A stretch of DNA of 64,000 bases from Candidatus Rokuibacteriota bacterium (GTDB lineage Bacteria; Methylomirabilota; Methylomirabilia; Rokubacteriales; CSP1-6): contig JACPDG010000066.1 in NCBI GenBank assembly GCA_016184125.1, positions 1 through 64,000 on the forward strand, read 5' to 3'. A program made the position numbers and the translations under genes. Below, in pieces: positions 9,135 through 18,210 of the stretch. Numbering within the stretch: position 1 is the first letter of the stretch; every line of letters begins with the position of its first letter. The notes beneath the pieces are model-generated. The model searched no databases, was not told where the DNA came from, and saw only the letters and a program-made list of their open reading frames with translations.

Positions 9135-9402
9135 CTTGCTATCCTCCCCGCGGCGCGCGTCCGCGGCGCCGCCCTCGAAGTCTCCCAGCAAGGCCGGCGC
9201 CGCCGAGTCGCTGGTGCTGGTGGAGAGAGCCGAACCCCTATGACCCAGGCCCCGTCAGCCTATTAACCACTGTTGGGGCGGGTTTGCGAACGCCCGATCG
9301 GGCGTGAGCGGGGCTGATCGGCGCCAACCGGAGACAGTTTTGTCACACCCGTCACGCCCTGGTCGTGTGATGGAGTGAGCGATGTTACAGTCAGAGAGCG
9401 GA

Positions 9403-9491
9403 GCCGGGGTGGCGGAATTGGCAGACGCAGCGCCCTTAAAAGGCGCTGGTCCAGGGCGGCCGTGCGGGTTCGATCCCCGCCCCCGGCACCA
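9403..9491 (+). tRNA. tRNA-Leu (anticodon UAA)
   Basis: The acceptor stem GCCGGGG (9403-9409) pairs with CCCCGGC (9481-9487), followed by A and an encoded CCA. The anticodon arm AGCGCC-CTTAAAA-GGCGCT puts TAA at 9437-9439. A long variable arm follows, as expected of a class II tRNA, and the T arm reads GCGGGTTCGATCCCCGC. The next ORF downstream is a gene fragment (ligD), a common sign of integration beside tRNA genes. Confidence 0.95.
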
Positions 9492-9583
9492 AGCTCTCCG
9501 TGGCAGAACGAAGGCGGGTCGCGCCTCTGGTCAACGGGCGCCGCGGCGAACCCACACCGCGACGCCGGCGAGAAATCCGAGGC

Positions 9584-9954
9584 ATGGAGGATGCGCAGGA
9601 CCCGTTTCCCACCAGCACGCGCCGTCGGTCGTCGAACGGCGGCTTCGCTCCCTGCGACGAGCTGCTTGGCGCGCGCGAACTCCAGGAGTACCGGAAGAAG
9701 CGCCGCCTGAAGAAGACCCCTGAGCCAGCCGCGACGCCGAAAGCGTCCAGGTCCGGACAGCTCTTCGTGTTCAGAAGCACCGGGCAAGCCAGCTGCACTA
9801 CGACTTCCGCCTGGAGGCGGATCGCGCGTTGAAGTCGTGGTCGATCCCGAAGGGGCCCTCGCTCGATCCGGCGGTCAAGCGCTTCGCCGTGGCCGTCGCT
9901 CCGCCAGACCCCGTCAACTGCCGTCCACCTGATCCTGCGGGATCGGGTTGGTGA
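9584..9954 (+). pseudogene. Fragment of a LigD 3'-phosphoesterase domain, frameshifted
   Basis: The first frame reads [20 protein letters not shown] and then SGQLFVF, the start of a LigD phosphoesterase (PE) domain. At about 9770 homology jumps to another frame that reads [20 protein letters not shown], followed by [20 protein letters not shown], which are the core PE motifs (the HYDFRLE histidine/aspartate block and PKGPS). One base appears to be missing. The PE match ends after about 110 codons, where the convergent aconitase gene begins, and the shifted frame stops at 9952-9954. No ligase or polymerase domain is present. It is a dead remnant of a bacterial NHEJ gene. Confidence 0.75.
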
Positions 9955-12010
9955 CCAGCGAGCCCTGATCGACGAGCCCGCTCGCCCCGCGATGCACGCT
10001 CATGGGGACGAGGCCGCCGCCCTGGAGCCAGGCGATGAGGCCACCGGCGAGGAGCACCTCGCGCTCTCTCGACGAGAAGCGGCCGAGGACCGTGAATCGG
10101 GCATCGGTTTCTCGCACCCGCACGAAGAGGCGCTCGGCACCGCTTTCGAGCGCGCGGCGGACGTCGGAAATCTCCCACGTGTCTCCCTGTCGCGCGCGCC
10201 CGAGGTCCTCCTCCCCGGTGAAGACCAGCGGGACGATCCCCTGGGTGATCAGGTTGCGCCGGTGGATGCGCGCGAACGAACGGGCGACCACCGCGGTGAC
10301 GCCGAGGAACTTCGGGGCGAGCGCCGCATGCTCGCGGCTCGACCCCTGGCCGTAGTTGTGGCCCGCCACGATGAAGCCGCCGCCCCACGCATGCGCGCGC
10401 TCCGCGAAGCCGCGGTCGAAGCGACGGAGCGTGTAGCGGGAGATGGCGGCCACGTTGGAGCGGAACGCCATCACGATCGCCCCATCCGGCGCCAGGTCGC
10501 CAGTGGAGATGTCGTCGGGCAGCACGATCAGCACGCGACCGCGGAGCGACTCGCGCAGCGGTGATTGTGCCGGCGGCGACTGGATGTTCGGCCCGCGCAC
10601 GATCTCGATCCTGGCCGCCTCCTCGGGCGGAGGAGGGGGCAGGATGTTGCGATCGTCGATCGCCGGGTTGGCCAGCGGCGGCGCGATACGTGGCGCCTCG
10701 CCGAGATCACGGGGATCGGTGATGACGCCGGTGAGCGCGGCAGCTGCCGCCGTGGCCGGGCTCGCCAGATAGACCTGATCGTTCTCCGTGCCGCTTCGTC
10801 CCGGAAAGTTCCGGTTGAACGTGCGCACGGAGATCGTGCCGGTCGCCGGCGCCTGCCCCATGCCGACGCACGGCCCACACGCCGGCTCGAGCATGCGGGC
10901 GCCGGCCGCGATCAGATCGCGGTAGGTGCTCGTGGCAACCAGCGTGTCCAGGATCTGTCGCGAGCCCGGCGTCACCGTGAGCGAGACGCGTGGGTGAACT
11001 GTCTTGCCCCGGAGCACGGCGGCCACGATGGCGAGATCCTCGTATCCAGAGTTCACGGAGCTGCCCACGCAGACCTGACGCACCTCGCGTCCCGCCACGC
11101 CGCGCACGGGCAGCACGTTGCCGGGACTCCCCGGCGTGGCGATCAGCGGCTCGAGGCGATCGAGTTCGATCACCTCGTCCTCGTCGTATCGCGCGCCGGG
11201 TTCTGCGGCGCGCTCGACCCAGTGATCCTCCCGCCGTTGATAGCGGAGCCACTCACGGGTGCGCTCATCGGATGGAAACAGTCCCGTCGTCGCGCCGGTC
11301 TCGACGATCATGTTGCAGATGGTCGCGCGCTCGGTGACGCGGAGCGTCGCTGCCCCCGGCCCGTAGAACTCGAAGATGGCGCCGCGGCCGCCACGCACGC
11401 CGCGCCGTCGCAAGATCTCCAGGACCACGTCCTTCGCCTGCACCCACGGCGACAGCTCACCCTCGAGCCGCACGCCCACGATCCACGGCGTCTCTAGAGG
11501 GAACGGGTAGCCTCCGAGCACGCACGCGACCTCGAGACCGCCGGCGCCGATCGCGACCATGCCGAGCGCGCCCGAGGTGGTCGTGTGACTGTCCGCGCCC
11601 ACCAGGACCTCCCCCGGTCGCGCGAAGCGCTCGACGTGCAGGTAGTGACAGATGCCGTTGCCTGGCTGCGAGTAATGGAGACCGTAGCGAGCACAGAAGC
11701 CTTGGAGGAATCGATGGTCGTCAGGGTTCTTGAAGTCGAGAGCGAGCACGTTGTGGTCGACGTACACGATCGCTGAGGGAAGGCGGATTCGGTCGAAGCC
11801 GAAGGCCTCGAACTGACGAAGTGCAGGTCCCACGTCTTCTTCTCCAGACGGCGAGGGGCCCGGCTGAGCGAGCTGCTCGAGCTGGAGGCACGCCATCGTC
11901 CCGGTGGCGTCCTGGAGCAATGCCTGATCGACCCGGAGCTGGACTTCCTCGCCCGGGACGAGCTGGCCGTCGATCAAGTGCTCGGAAAGAATCTGATGCG
12001 TGAGCGTCAT
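9914..12010 (-). CDS. Aconitate hydratase (putative-aconitase subfamily)
   Basis: 698 residues from [20 protein letters not shown]. Swivel-domain and active-site blocks are clear: [35 protein letters not shown] (two of the three Fe-S cysteines), [10 protein letters not shown], and in the C-terminal domain [20 protein letters not shown]. At the usual GSCTNS site for the first cysteine the sequence is [13 protein letters not shown], so the canonical ligand position is Ser and a Cys lies three residues earlier. I believe this is a trait of the single-chain TIGR01342-type group rather than damage, but it bears checking. The enzyme would interconvert citrate and isocitrate. The upstream ORF extension to 12061 lacks conserved sequence. 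Confidence 0.88.
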   Translation of the reverse strand: MTLTHQILSEHLIDGQLVPGEEVQLRVDQALLQDATGTMACLQLEQLAQPGPSPSGEEDVGPALRQFEAFGFDRIRLPSAIVYVDHNVLALDFKNPDDHRFLQGFCARYGLHYSQPGNGICHYLHVERFARPGEVLVGADSHTTTSGALGMVAIGAGGLEVACVLGGYPFPLETPWIVGVRLEGELSPWVQAKDVVLEILRRRGVRGGRGAIFEFYGPGAATLRVTERATICNMIVETGATTGLFPSDERTREWLRYQRREDHWVERAAEPGARYDEDEVIELDRLEPLIATPGSPGNVLPVRGVAGREVRQVCVGSSVNSGYEDLAIVAAVLRGKTVHPRVSLTVTPGSRQILDTLVATSTYRDLIAAGARMLEPACGPCVGMGQAPATGTISVRTFNRNFPGRSGTENDQVYLASPATAAAAALTGVITDPRDLGEAPRIAPPLANPAIDDRNILPPPPPEEAARIEIVRGPNIQSPPAQSPLRESLRGRVLIVLPDDISTGDLAPDGAIVMAFRSNVAAISRYTLRRFDRGFAERAHAWGGGFIVAGHNYGQGSSREHAALAPKFLGVTAVVARSFARIHRRNLITQGIVPLVFTGEEDLGRARQGDTWEISDVRRALESGAERLFVRVRETDARFTVLGRFSSREREVLLAGGLIAWLQGGGLVPMSVHRGASGLVDQGSLVTNPIPQDQVDGS

Positions 12011-12087
12011 CGCTGAACGCGGGATCGGCCTGCACATCGATCCCTCCACAGCTCGCGGCACAACCCGTGCCGGCTACTTCCGCTGAG

Positions 12088-12135
12088 AGTTCGAGCAACA
12101 ATCGACCGCCGGGCGGGCGATTGTTGGCTCGAACT
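12088..12135. repeat. Long imperfect palindrome, copy A
   Basis: AGTTCGAGCAACAATCG (12088-12104) pairs with CGATTGTTGGCTCGAACT (12118-12135) with one bulged base, around a loop that itself contains CCGCC/GGGCGG. A homologous palindrome lies at 16018-16062. It sits about 78 bases upstream of the aconitase start. Confidence 0.7.
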
Positions 12136-13262
12136 GAGTTCATCGTCGTCGGCTTCCCGTCCACGGCGGGCGCCGTCAGCTCGACGCGCTGGTTCCTCGG
12201 TTGCACGAAGGGGGTAGGGGCTCAGGGCACAGGCTCGCTGCAGTTCGTACAGGAAGGGGCCGGAAACAGGGCCGCCTGGCCGCGTCGGGCATTCACCAAA
12301 AGGGGACACGCCCTCCCCCTTCACCGCGACGATGTCCGTGAAATGAAGAAGAACCGGAGCCAGCGACCGGAGCACCGGCTTGATGACGCCCTCCTGCGCG
12401 GTGATCGGATCCGCGCTGATATCGTCCGCTAAGCGGGTTCAAACCGGGTGCCATGGGCTCCGCACCGCACGTGCGTCGCCAGTGTAGTTCTGCCAATGCC
12501 TCCGAGCCTCAGGCCTCGAGCCACTGCCTAACGCGCGCAGATCACGGCGCGCGCAGATCACGGCGGAAGCGGCGCCATTCACGCAAGCGTCGCCGCGATG
12601 CGCGAAGCACTTGTGCTCGGGACGCCGGGCGAACAGCTCCGGACAGGGCCGGGCCGGGTCGCCGGCTTTACGCCGGCTGCCTCTGCCGGGTTGGGCTACA
12701 CCAGCGAAACAGCATCTGCGGACGGTCCAAGCCGCGTGGAGAGGGTGGCCTCGAAAGAAAATACCGCACGCCCTGGAACTTCCGATCGCGCGCGTGTCGG
12801 CGTCGCCGCCGGGGAGGTGCTGGCGTTGCTCATCGACGGGCGCAACCATCCGCTCGCTACGACCTTCGCGCCCGCGCGCCTCCGCAGCACGGTCGCACGC
12901 CGAGAGGCGTCGCCCAAGGCGGACTCCGCGAAAAGCGTCGGCGCTTGACACTGGTCGCAAGCCATCGGCACCGCGAGAAGCCGGCGACGTCAGCGGCTCG
13001 GGGCGCTCGTTGCCGGCCGCCGATCGTCCCCGGCTCGAGAGCGCCGGCTCCGTCGGCGGCAAGACAACAGTGGAGGGGCCGTACCCACGATGCCGGTGTC
13101 GCCCCGGTAGCTCGCTCGCGGGTCCGCTGGCGCTCGCCTTGCCGTGCAGACGGGCGAGGTGTGGAGATGACGCCATCGTGGAGCACGGCGCGACGGCAAC
13201 CGAGAACAAGGTGCGGGCGTGGCCGCGTGAACCGTCCTCCGGTATGCTCGTGGTCCGGCGTG
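12136..13262. other. Gene-poor stretch
   Basis: I see no convincing gene. Short ORFs exist on both strands but have shadow-like Arg/Pro/Gly compositions. Two items stand out: a 16-base direct tandem (GCGCGCAGATCACGGC twice, about 12535-12566), and on the minus strand near 12660-12705 a tRNA-like 5' half (GGTGTAGCCCAACCCGGCAG, then a GC stem) with no acceptable T arm. Confidence 0.5.
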
Positions 13263-14691
13263 ATGCAGACGAAACAGGACTTGCGCACATTCCTTGAAGC
13301 GGCCCCGGACGCGATGGTGGTGGTCGGTGCCGACGGCCGGATCGTCCTCCTGAACACGCAGGCCGAGCTGATGTTCGGATATCTCGGGAACGAGCTCCTC
13401 GACGAGGGCGTCGAATTGTTGGTCCCAACGCGTGACCACGACGACCACGTCCGGCACCGCGAGAAGTACTTCGCGAGCCCGGCCGTTCGTCCGATGGGCG
13501 GCGGGTTGGAGCTCTACGGCCGTCGCAGGGACGGCTCGGAGTTCCCGGTCGAGATCAGCCTGAGCCCGCTGGAGCTCGAAGGTGAGACGGTGGCGATGGC
13601 CGCGATCCGTGACATCACCGAGCGCAAGCAGGTGGAGCACGCGCTTCACCACATGAAGGCCATCGTCGAGTCGTCCGACGATGCGATCATCGGCAACACG
13701 CTGGACGGCGTCATCACGAGCTGGAACCGCGGCGCAGCGAAGATGTACGGCTATTCCGCGGCGGAAGCGATCGGGCAGTCGATCGCGATGCTGGGGCTTG
13801 CTGACCGGCCAAACCAGCTGCCGGCCATCCTCGACACTGTGCGGCGCGGCGAGCACGTGAAGCACCATGAGACCGTGACGGTGCGGAGGGACGGTCATCC
13901 CATCGATGTCTCGCTCACCGTCTCGCCGATCCCCGACGCGGCGGGCAAGGTCGTCGGAGCGGCCACGATGACCGTCGATATCACGGAACGGAAACGGGCC
14001 GAGGTCGAGCACGCGAGCCTGATCCGCGAGCAGGCGGCCCGTCAGGAAGCCGAGGCGGCCGCGGGGCGAGCGAGCCTCCTGGCCGACGCAAGCCGTCTCC
14101 TGTCGTCGTCACACGATTACGAGGCGACGCTCGGTCAACTCGGCAGCATCGTGGTTCCGGCCTTCGCAGACTGGCTCGTCGTATATCTGCCTGACAGAGC
14201 TCCACGGCGGCCGGGTCGAGGCACGGAGCGCCGGCGTCGGGCAGGGCGCCGAGTTCACCGTGCACCTTCCAGGCATCGCCGTGCCGGCGTCGGAGGAACC
14301 AGCCGCCGCCGTCTCCGCAACGCCAGCCCATACACGCCGCCGGGTCCTCGTCGTGGAGGACAACGAGGATGCGCGGGAATCACTCCGCACGGTGCTCGAA
14401 GTCGACGGACATGAGGTGGAGGCCGTCGCAGACGGCCATGCAGCGACCGAGGCGGTCGGCCGCCTCGAGCCAGACATCGTGCTCATCGACATCGGGCTCC
14501 CGGACATGGATGGCTACGAGCTCGCGCGCCGGCTCCGCGCAATGCCGGGCGCCACGCGACGGCGTCTCGTCGCCGTCACCGGCTACGGGCGGCCGGAAGA
14601 TCGCCAGCGCGCCCTGCAGGCCGGCTTCGACGCTTACTTGATCAAGCCGGTTGAAGCCGAGCGACTCGCCAGCTTGGTGGCCCGCCTCTAG
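13263..14691 (+). pseudogene. Hybrid sensor histidine kinase with its central kinase core deleted
   Basis: The 5' part encodes two PAS domains: FLEAAPDAMVVVGADGRIVL with LEGETVAMAAIRDITERKQ, then IVESSDDAIIGNTLDGVITS with GAATMTVDITERKRAE. A coiled linker follows, then the first residues of a GAF domain (FADWLVVYL). At about 14190 the sequence jumps, in another frame, into the very end of an HATPase domain (LTELHGGRVEARSAG, GAEFTVHLPG) and then a receiver domain. The rest of GAF, the HisKA dimerisation helix with its phospho-His, and nearly all of the ATPase are missing. The start is ATG 13263 (GTG 13260 possible). No functional kinase can be made; an assembly collapse is the alternative explanation. 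Confidence 0.8.
14260..14691 (+). CDS. Response regulator receiver domain (C-terminal piece of the broken kinase)
   Basis: The reading frame carrying the receiver domain: RVLVVEDNEDARESLRTVLE with the acidic pocket, DIVLIDIGLPDMDGYELARR with the phospho-acceptor Asp, VAVTGYG with the conserved Thr, and AYLIKPVEAERL with the conserved Lys. All residues needed for phosphorylation are present. It has no output domain. It probably was the C-terminal receiver of the hybrid kinase, because the residues before it belong to an HATPase domain. Whether it is still translated, for example from GTG or ATG codons near 14255-14265, cannot be told. It ends 14 bases before the convergent capA stop. Confidence 0.6.
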   Translation: MHLPGIAVPASEEPAAAVSATPAHTRRRVLVVEDNEDARESLRTVLEVDGHEVEAVADGHAATEAVGRLEPDIVLIDIGLPDMDGYELARRLRAMPGATRRRLVAVTGYGRPEDRQRALQAGFDAYLIKPVEAERLASLVARL

Positions 14692-14705
14692 CACGACTCG
14701 CACGG

Positions 14706-15941
14706 TCATGAACGGCGACTGACACTCCCCACCGCCAGACATCCGTCAGCGCCCAACTCCACCTCCGATCCGAAGTCGCGCGAGATACGATCGAGCGTTC
14801 GCCGTAGCCACTCCGCGTCGCCGGGCGACGCCCGATTCAACCGCATTCTCCGGATGTGCATCGGCGTCATCCGGAGCGCCGTCAGCCGCCCGGTCGACGC
14901 GTCGACGGCCGGGAAGTACATGAGCGCCAGATCGTCCCTGAACTCCTCGTAGCCGCTGATCCCTTCGTAGTCGTCGATGAAGTTGCCGCAGCCGTAGAGC
15001 ACGAGCCTGTCCCGGTACACCTCGATCGGGCGCGGATGGTGCGAGGAGTGCCCGTGAACGATGTCGACGCCGCCGTCGACGAGCCGATGCGCGAAGCGCA
15101 CGTGGGCCTCAGGCACCGCGTAGCCCCAGTTGCCACCCCAGTGGATCGACACGACGACGACGTCACCAGGTCGCTTCACCCGGCGGACGCGGTCGACGAC
15201 CGCGCTCGCAGTCGCATCCGACACGTCATGCAAGAAGTCGACGCCGGCGCGCCTGCCGGCCGCGGCCCACGCTGGCGGGATCCCGCTCGTCTCTGTGCCG
15301 CAGGAAAACACGACGACCCGGTATCCGCCGGCCAGGTCGACGATCGCCGGACGCTGCGCCTCTGGGAGGGTGCGCCCAGCTCCGGCGGTCTTCAGGCCGG
15401 CCGTCCCGAGCGTCTCGAGCGTCTCCTCCAGCCCCGGATCGTCGTAATCGAGGACGTGGTTGTTCGCGAGCGCGCAGACGTCGATCCGCGCCGCCGTGAG
15501 GCACGTGACGTTCGCGGGATGCATCCGGTAGTTGATGCCCTTGCCCTTCCACCAGAAGTCGCTGCGGGTGACGGCGGTCTCCAGGTTGACGATGCGGGCG
15601 GCCGGCTGGACGCGCGCGAGCTCGTCCAGCGCGTCGCCCCAGATGTATGCCGGCTCGACCGGTCGCGGAACTGGACCGTTCGCTTCTTCCGCCAGCCGGA
15701 CGTAGTCGCGCGCATCCCGCACGTACGACTCGTGGATCTCCGGCGGGCTCGGGCACCGCATGATCTGATCGATGCCCCGGCCGGTCATGACGTCCCCGGC
15801 CAGGAACACGGTGGTGACGTGATCACCGATCGGAACCGGTGCAATCACTCCGAGGTCAGGCACGATCCGGTGGCATCGTTTCTCTTCTCGTCTTCTCTGG
15901 ACGTGACGCTGCGGCGCCACGGCTGGTGCAGCGAGCGGCAT
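14706..15941 (-). CDS. capA: CapA-family metallophosphatase-like protein
   Basis: 411 residues with the PGA_cap domain (PF09587). Metal-site blocks are FLAGDVMTGRGIDQI, RIVNLETAVT, ALANNHVLDYDDPGLEETLE, VVSIHWGGNWG and IVHGHSSHHPRPIEVY, followed by LYGCGNFIDDYEG. The family is named for the Bacillus poly-gamma-glutamate synthesis protein CapA, but most bacterial homologues are stand-alone proteins of unsettled function. No capB or capC is nearby. The first ~35 residues are Arg/Pro-rich and not conserved, so a GTG start at about residue 32 is possible. A palindrome copy (16018-16062) lies 77 bases upstream. Confidence 0.85.
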   Translation of the reverse strand: MPLAAPAVAPQRHVQRRREEKRCHRIVPDLGVIAPVPIGDHVTTVFLAGDVMTGRGIDQIMRCPSPPEIHESYVRDARDYVRLAEEANGPVPRPVEPAYIWGDALDELARVQPAARIVNLETAVTRSDFWWKGKGINYRMHPANVTCLTAARIDVCALANNHVLDYDDPGLEETLETLGTAGLKTAGAGRTLPEAQRPAIVDLAGGYRVVVFSCGTETSGIPPAWAAAGRRAGVDFLHDVSDATASAVVDRVRRVKRPGDVVVVSIHWGGNWGYAVPEAHVRFAHRLVDGGVDIVHGHSSHHPRPIEVYRDRLVLYGCGNFIDDYEGISGYEEFRDDLALMYFPAVDASTGRLTALRMTPMHIRRMRLNRASPGDAEWLRRTLDRISRDFGSEVELGADGCLAVGSVSRRS

Positions 15942-16017
15942 GCCAGGGGCGACCTCCTCGCGTGCCGAGCATCGAGAGGCCCTGCAACGCGGTGTCGATG
16001 TTGCACTGACCAGCTCG

Positions 16018-16062
16018 GTTCAGCAACAATCGACCGCCAGGGCGGTCGATCGTTGCGCGAAC
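16018..16062. repeat. Long imperfect palindrome, copy B
   Basis: The left arm GTTCAGCAACAATCGACCGC (16018-16037) pairs almost fully with the right arm 16042-16062. The core GCAACAATCGACCGCC is shared exactly with copy A at 12096-12110. The two copies bracket the broken kinase and capA. Confidence 0.7.
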
Positions 16063-16222
16063 TCTCAGTCCCCCCAGCTGGCATCGATCGCGCAGGCTTG
16101 TCTTTCTCCGGAGCTTGCGCGTGGAAGCTGTTCGCCTCCGTTGGCGAGCGCGATCCCCTCGGTTCCGGGCCGCCGCACGATCTCCCCGGGTGAACCCTCT
16201 TCAGGAGGCAGGAGGTCGGACC

Positions 16223-16636
16223 ATGAGACAGGCCATGCTCGTCGCCGTCGCTGCCGTGCTCGCGACCACCGGTATCGTGGCCGCGCAGCCCCCGACCGTG
16301 AGTGACATCGCACTGTGCAACCAGGAAGCTGCGGCGGCCACGGGTGGCAGCGCCCTGCCCCGCATGCCGGAGCCGCGCCCTGGCCTCGAGAGCACGCATG
16401 ACCCCGCCGCCCGAGAGGGCGTGCCGGCACCGAGGGAATCGAGCCCGTCGGTCGTGACGGCACGCGCGACGCGAGAACCGGAGCGACGGACGGAGACCGG
16501 CTCGACCGGCACCATCGTGACCGACGCGCCCGATCCCTGGCTCGAAGGGATGGCGGCCGAGAAGCTGGATGATCCGGCGTACCGCACCGCGTACCGGGAC
16601 TGCATGCAGCGCCAGCTCGACCGGCCGCGCCGCTGA
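16223..16636 (+). CDS. Small secreted protein of unknown function
   Basis: 137 residues. ATG at 16223 follows an AGGAGG site. The first ~20 residues (MRQAMLVAVAAVLATTGIVA) form a classical signal peptide with an AQ cleavage site. The mature part has one Cys near its start (DIALCNQEAAAA), a long Pro/Thr/Arg-rich low-complexity middle, and a C-terminal helix with the second Cys (YRTAYRDCMQRQLDR), so a disulfide is possible. Proteins of this kind are common and uncharacterised. It lies 46 bases before the PhoD gene and is likely co-transcribed with it. Confidence 0.65.
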   Translation: MRQAMLVAVAAVLATTGIVAAQPPTVSDIALCNQEAAAATGGSALPRMPEPRPGLESTHDPAAREGVPAPRESSPSVVTARATREPERRTETGSTGTIVTDAPDPWLEGMAAEKLDDPAYRTAYRDCMQRQLDRPRR

Positions 16637-16682
16637 GTGGGGAGAGCAGCACACGAAAGGAGGTTGCCGCCATCGGACCACC

Positions 16683-18116
16683 GTGCCGTGGAAACGGGCG
16701 TGCTGGCACGACCTCACCGGGGTGCGGCGGACGGTCCCCGGTCTCGTGGTCGTGTCCGTCGCTTGGCTCGCCTTGGTCCCCGCAGCTCCCTCGCGCCGTG
16801 CCATGGAGGAGCCCGCCCTGCTGGTCACGGTCGGCGACGCGACCGATCGCACCGCCGTGGTCTGGGTCCGAGCACGAGCGGCCGCGCCGGTGACCATCGA
16901 AGTCGGCCGCGACGGCGACGAGAGCGTCCGGACAGTCGTGGTGGAGCCCTCGGCCGCGCGTGACTTCACCGTGCGAGCGAAGCTGGACGGCCTGGTCGCG
17001 GCGACCCGCTACCGCTACCGCATCCGCGCGGCGGGCGCGGAGCGCGAAGGCACGTTCCGGACCGCGCCGGCGCCAGAGGATCGGTTCCCGTTCACACTCC
17101 TGTGGAGCGCCGACCTGGGAGCGCGCGGCTTCTGCCGCCGCGTCGGCGAGCGCTATGCCGTCTTCGACGCCATGACCGCGCGCCGCCCGGATGTCTTCCT
17201 GTTCCTTGGCGACACGATCTACGCCGACCATCGCTGCGGCGGCGGCGGCGCGGTTCCCGGCGCCGAGTTCGTCGCGCGCACGCTCGGCGAGTTCCAGGCG
17301 AAGCACCGGTACAACCGCGAGGACCAGGCGGTCCAGGCGTTCCTCGGACAGACCACGGTGTGGGCGACCTGGGACGACCATGACGTGCGTGGGAACTTCG
17401 CAGGTCCCACGGAGGAGTTCATGCCCGTGGGCCGCCAGGCGTTCCTCGACTACTGGCCGATCGACGTGCCGGCCGATGATCCAACGCGGCTCTATCGGCG
17501 CTTCCGCTATGGGCGGCTCGCCGAGGTGTTCATCCTCGACACCCGCCAGTATCGCAGCCGCAACTGCCAGCCCGACGGGCCGGACAAGACGATGCTCGGC
17601 GCACGCCAGCGCCGGTGGCTGATCGACGCGCTCACGACCTCGGCGGCCGTGTGGAAGATCGTGGCCTCGAGCGTGCCGCTCTCCATTCCCAAGGCGTGGC
17701 CCTGTGGCGACTCGTGGGCGCGACGGGGGCTGGCCCTCTTCTCGACGGGCTTCGCTCACGAGCGCGACGTCATCCTGGACGCGCTCCTCGAGCGCGCGGT
17801 TTCCAACGTCGTGTTCCTCGCCGGCGACGTCCACTTCGCCTCCGTGATCGCACACCAGCCGCAGCCCGGCTTTCTCCTGCACGAGCTCCTGGCCGGCCCG
17901 CTTTCTGCGCGGCCCAAGCAGCCGGACGCGCCGAGCCACGATCTCAATCCTCGCGTGCTCTTCTCCGCAGGCGGGCGCCCGACGTTCGGCGAGGTGGAGA
18001 TCGGAGCGATGGGCCTCACCGTCCGCGTCCTCGACGGTGCCGGCGGCGTCCTCGGAACGGAGCGGATCGCACCGGCTCCGTCGTCCTCTTACCTCGGATC
18101 GGCTCAGAGCCCGTGA
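16683..18116 (+). CDS. phoD: PhoD-like alkaline phosphatase/phosphodiesterase
   Basis: 477 residues from a GTG start, giving a signal-peptide-like N-terminus (LVVVSVAWLALVPAA near residue 20). An N-terminal PhoD beta-sandwich covers residues about 45-120 (TAVVWVRARAAAPVTIEVGR). The metallophosphatase core shows FLFLGDTIYADH, TWDDHDVRGNF and FLAGDVHFASV, the Fe/Ca ligands of PhoD (PF09423). The product would be an exported phosphomonoesterase or diesterase for phosphate scavenging; a Pho box was not identified. The AAAGGAGG site lies rather far (about 20 bases) from this GTG. The stop codon lies inside the conserved tail of a repeat unit (CCCGTGAACGAATC). Confidence 0.88.
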   Translation: MPWKRACWHDLTGVRRTVPGLVVVSVAWLALVPAAPSRRAMEEPALLVTVGDATDRTAVVWVRARAAAPVTIEVGRDGDESVRTVVVEPSAARDFTVRAKLDGLVAATRYRYRIRAAGAEREGTFRTAPAPEDRFPFTLLWSADLGARGFCRRVGERYAVFDAMTARRPDVFLFLGDTIYADHRCGGGGAVPGAEFVARTLGEFQAKHRYNREDQAVQAFLGQTTVWATWDDHDVRGNFAGPTEEFMPVGRQAFLDYWPIDVPADDPTRLYRRFRYGRLAEVFILDTRQYRSRNCQPDGPDKTMLGARQRRWLIDALTTSAAVWKIVASSVPLSIPKAWPCGDSWARRGLALFSTGFAHERDVILDALLERAVSNVVFLAGDVHFASVIAHQPQPGFLLHELLAGPLSARPKQPDAPSHDLNPRVLFSAGGRPTFGEVEIGAMGLTVRVLDGAGGVLGTERIAPAPSSSYLGSAQSP

Positions 18117-18208
18117 ACGAATCGGCGTGCCGAGACGGGCCCGGGTTCATCCCGGGCCCGGCGAACGTCGGGGAGGTTGGGGGCCATTTCGGGGCCCCTC
18201 ATGAACTC
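18105..18208 (-). repeat. Operon-boundary repeat, copy 2 (degenerate)
   Basis: On the minus strand it reads GAGTTCATGAGGGGCCCCG, then TGGCCCCCAACCTCCCCG and a hairpin with arms CGGGCCCGGG/CCCGGGCCCG, ending in the tail GATTCGTTCACGGGCTC. The tail overlaps the last codons and stop of phoD. The head begins five bases after the stop of the minus-strand ORF at 18211. Confidence 0.7.
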
Positions 18209-18210
18209 GG

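Noticed and set aside
9215..9300. A second tRNA before tRNA-Leu
   Set aside because: A short segment looks like a tRNA 3' end but no acceptor or anticodon stem can be formed.
12453..13262. Extended N-terminus of the PAS kinase
   Set aside because: The 270 codons before 13263 lack any conserved or hydrophobic pattern and include the tRNA-like half on the other strand.
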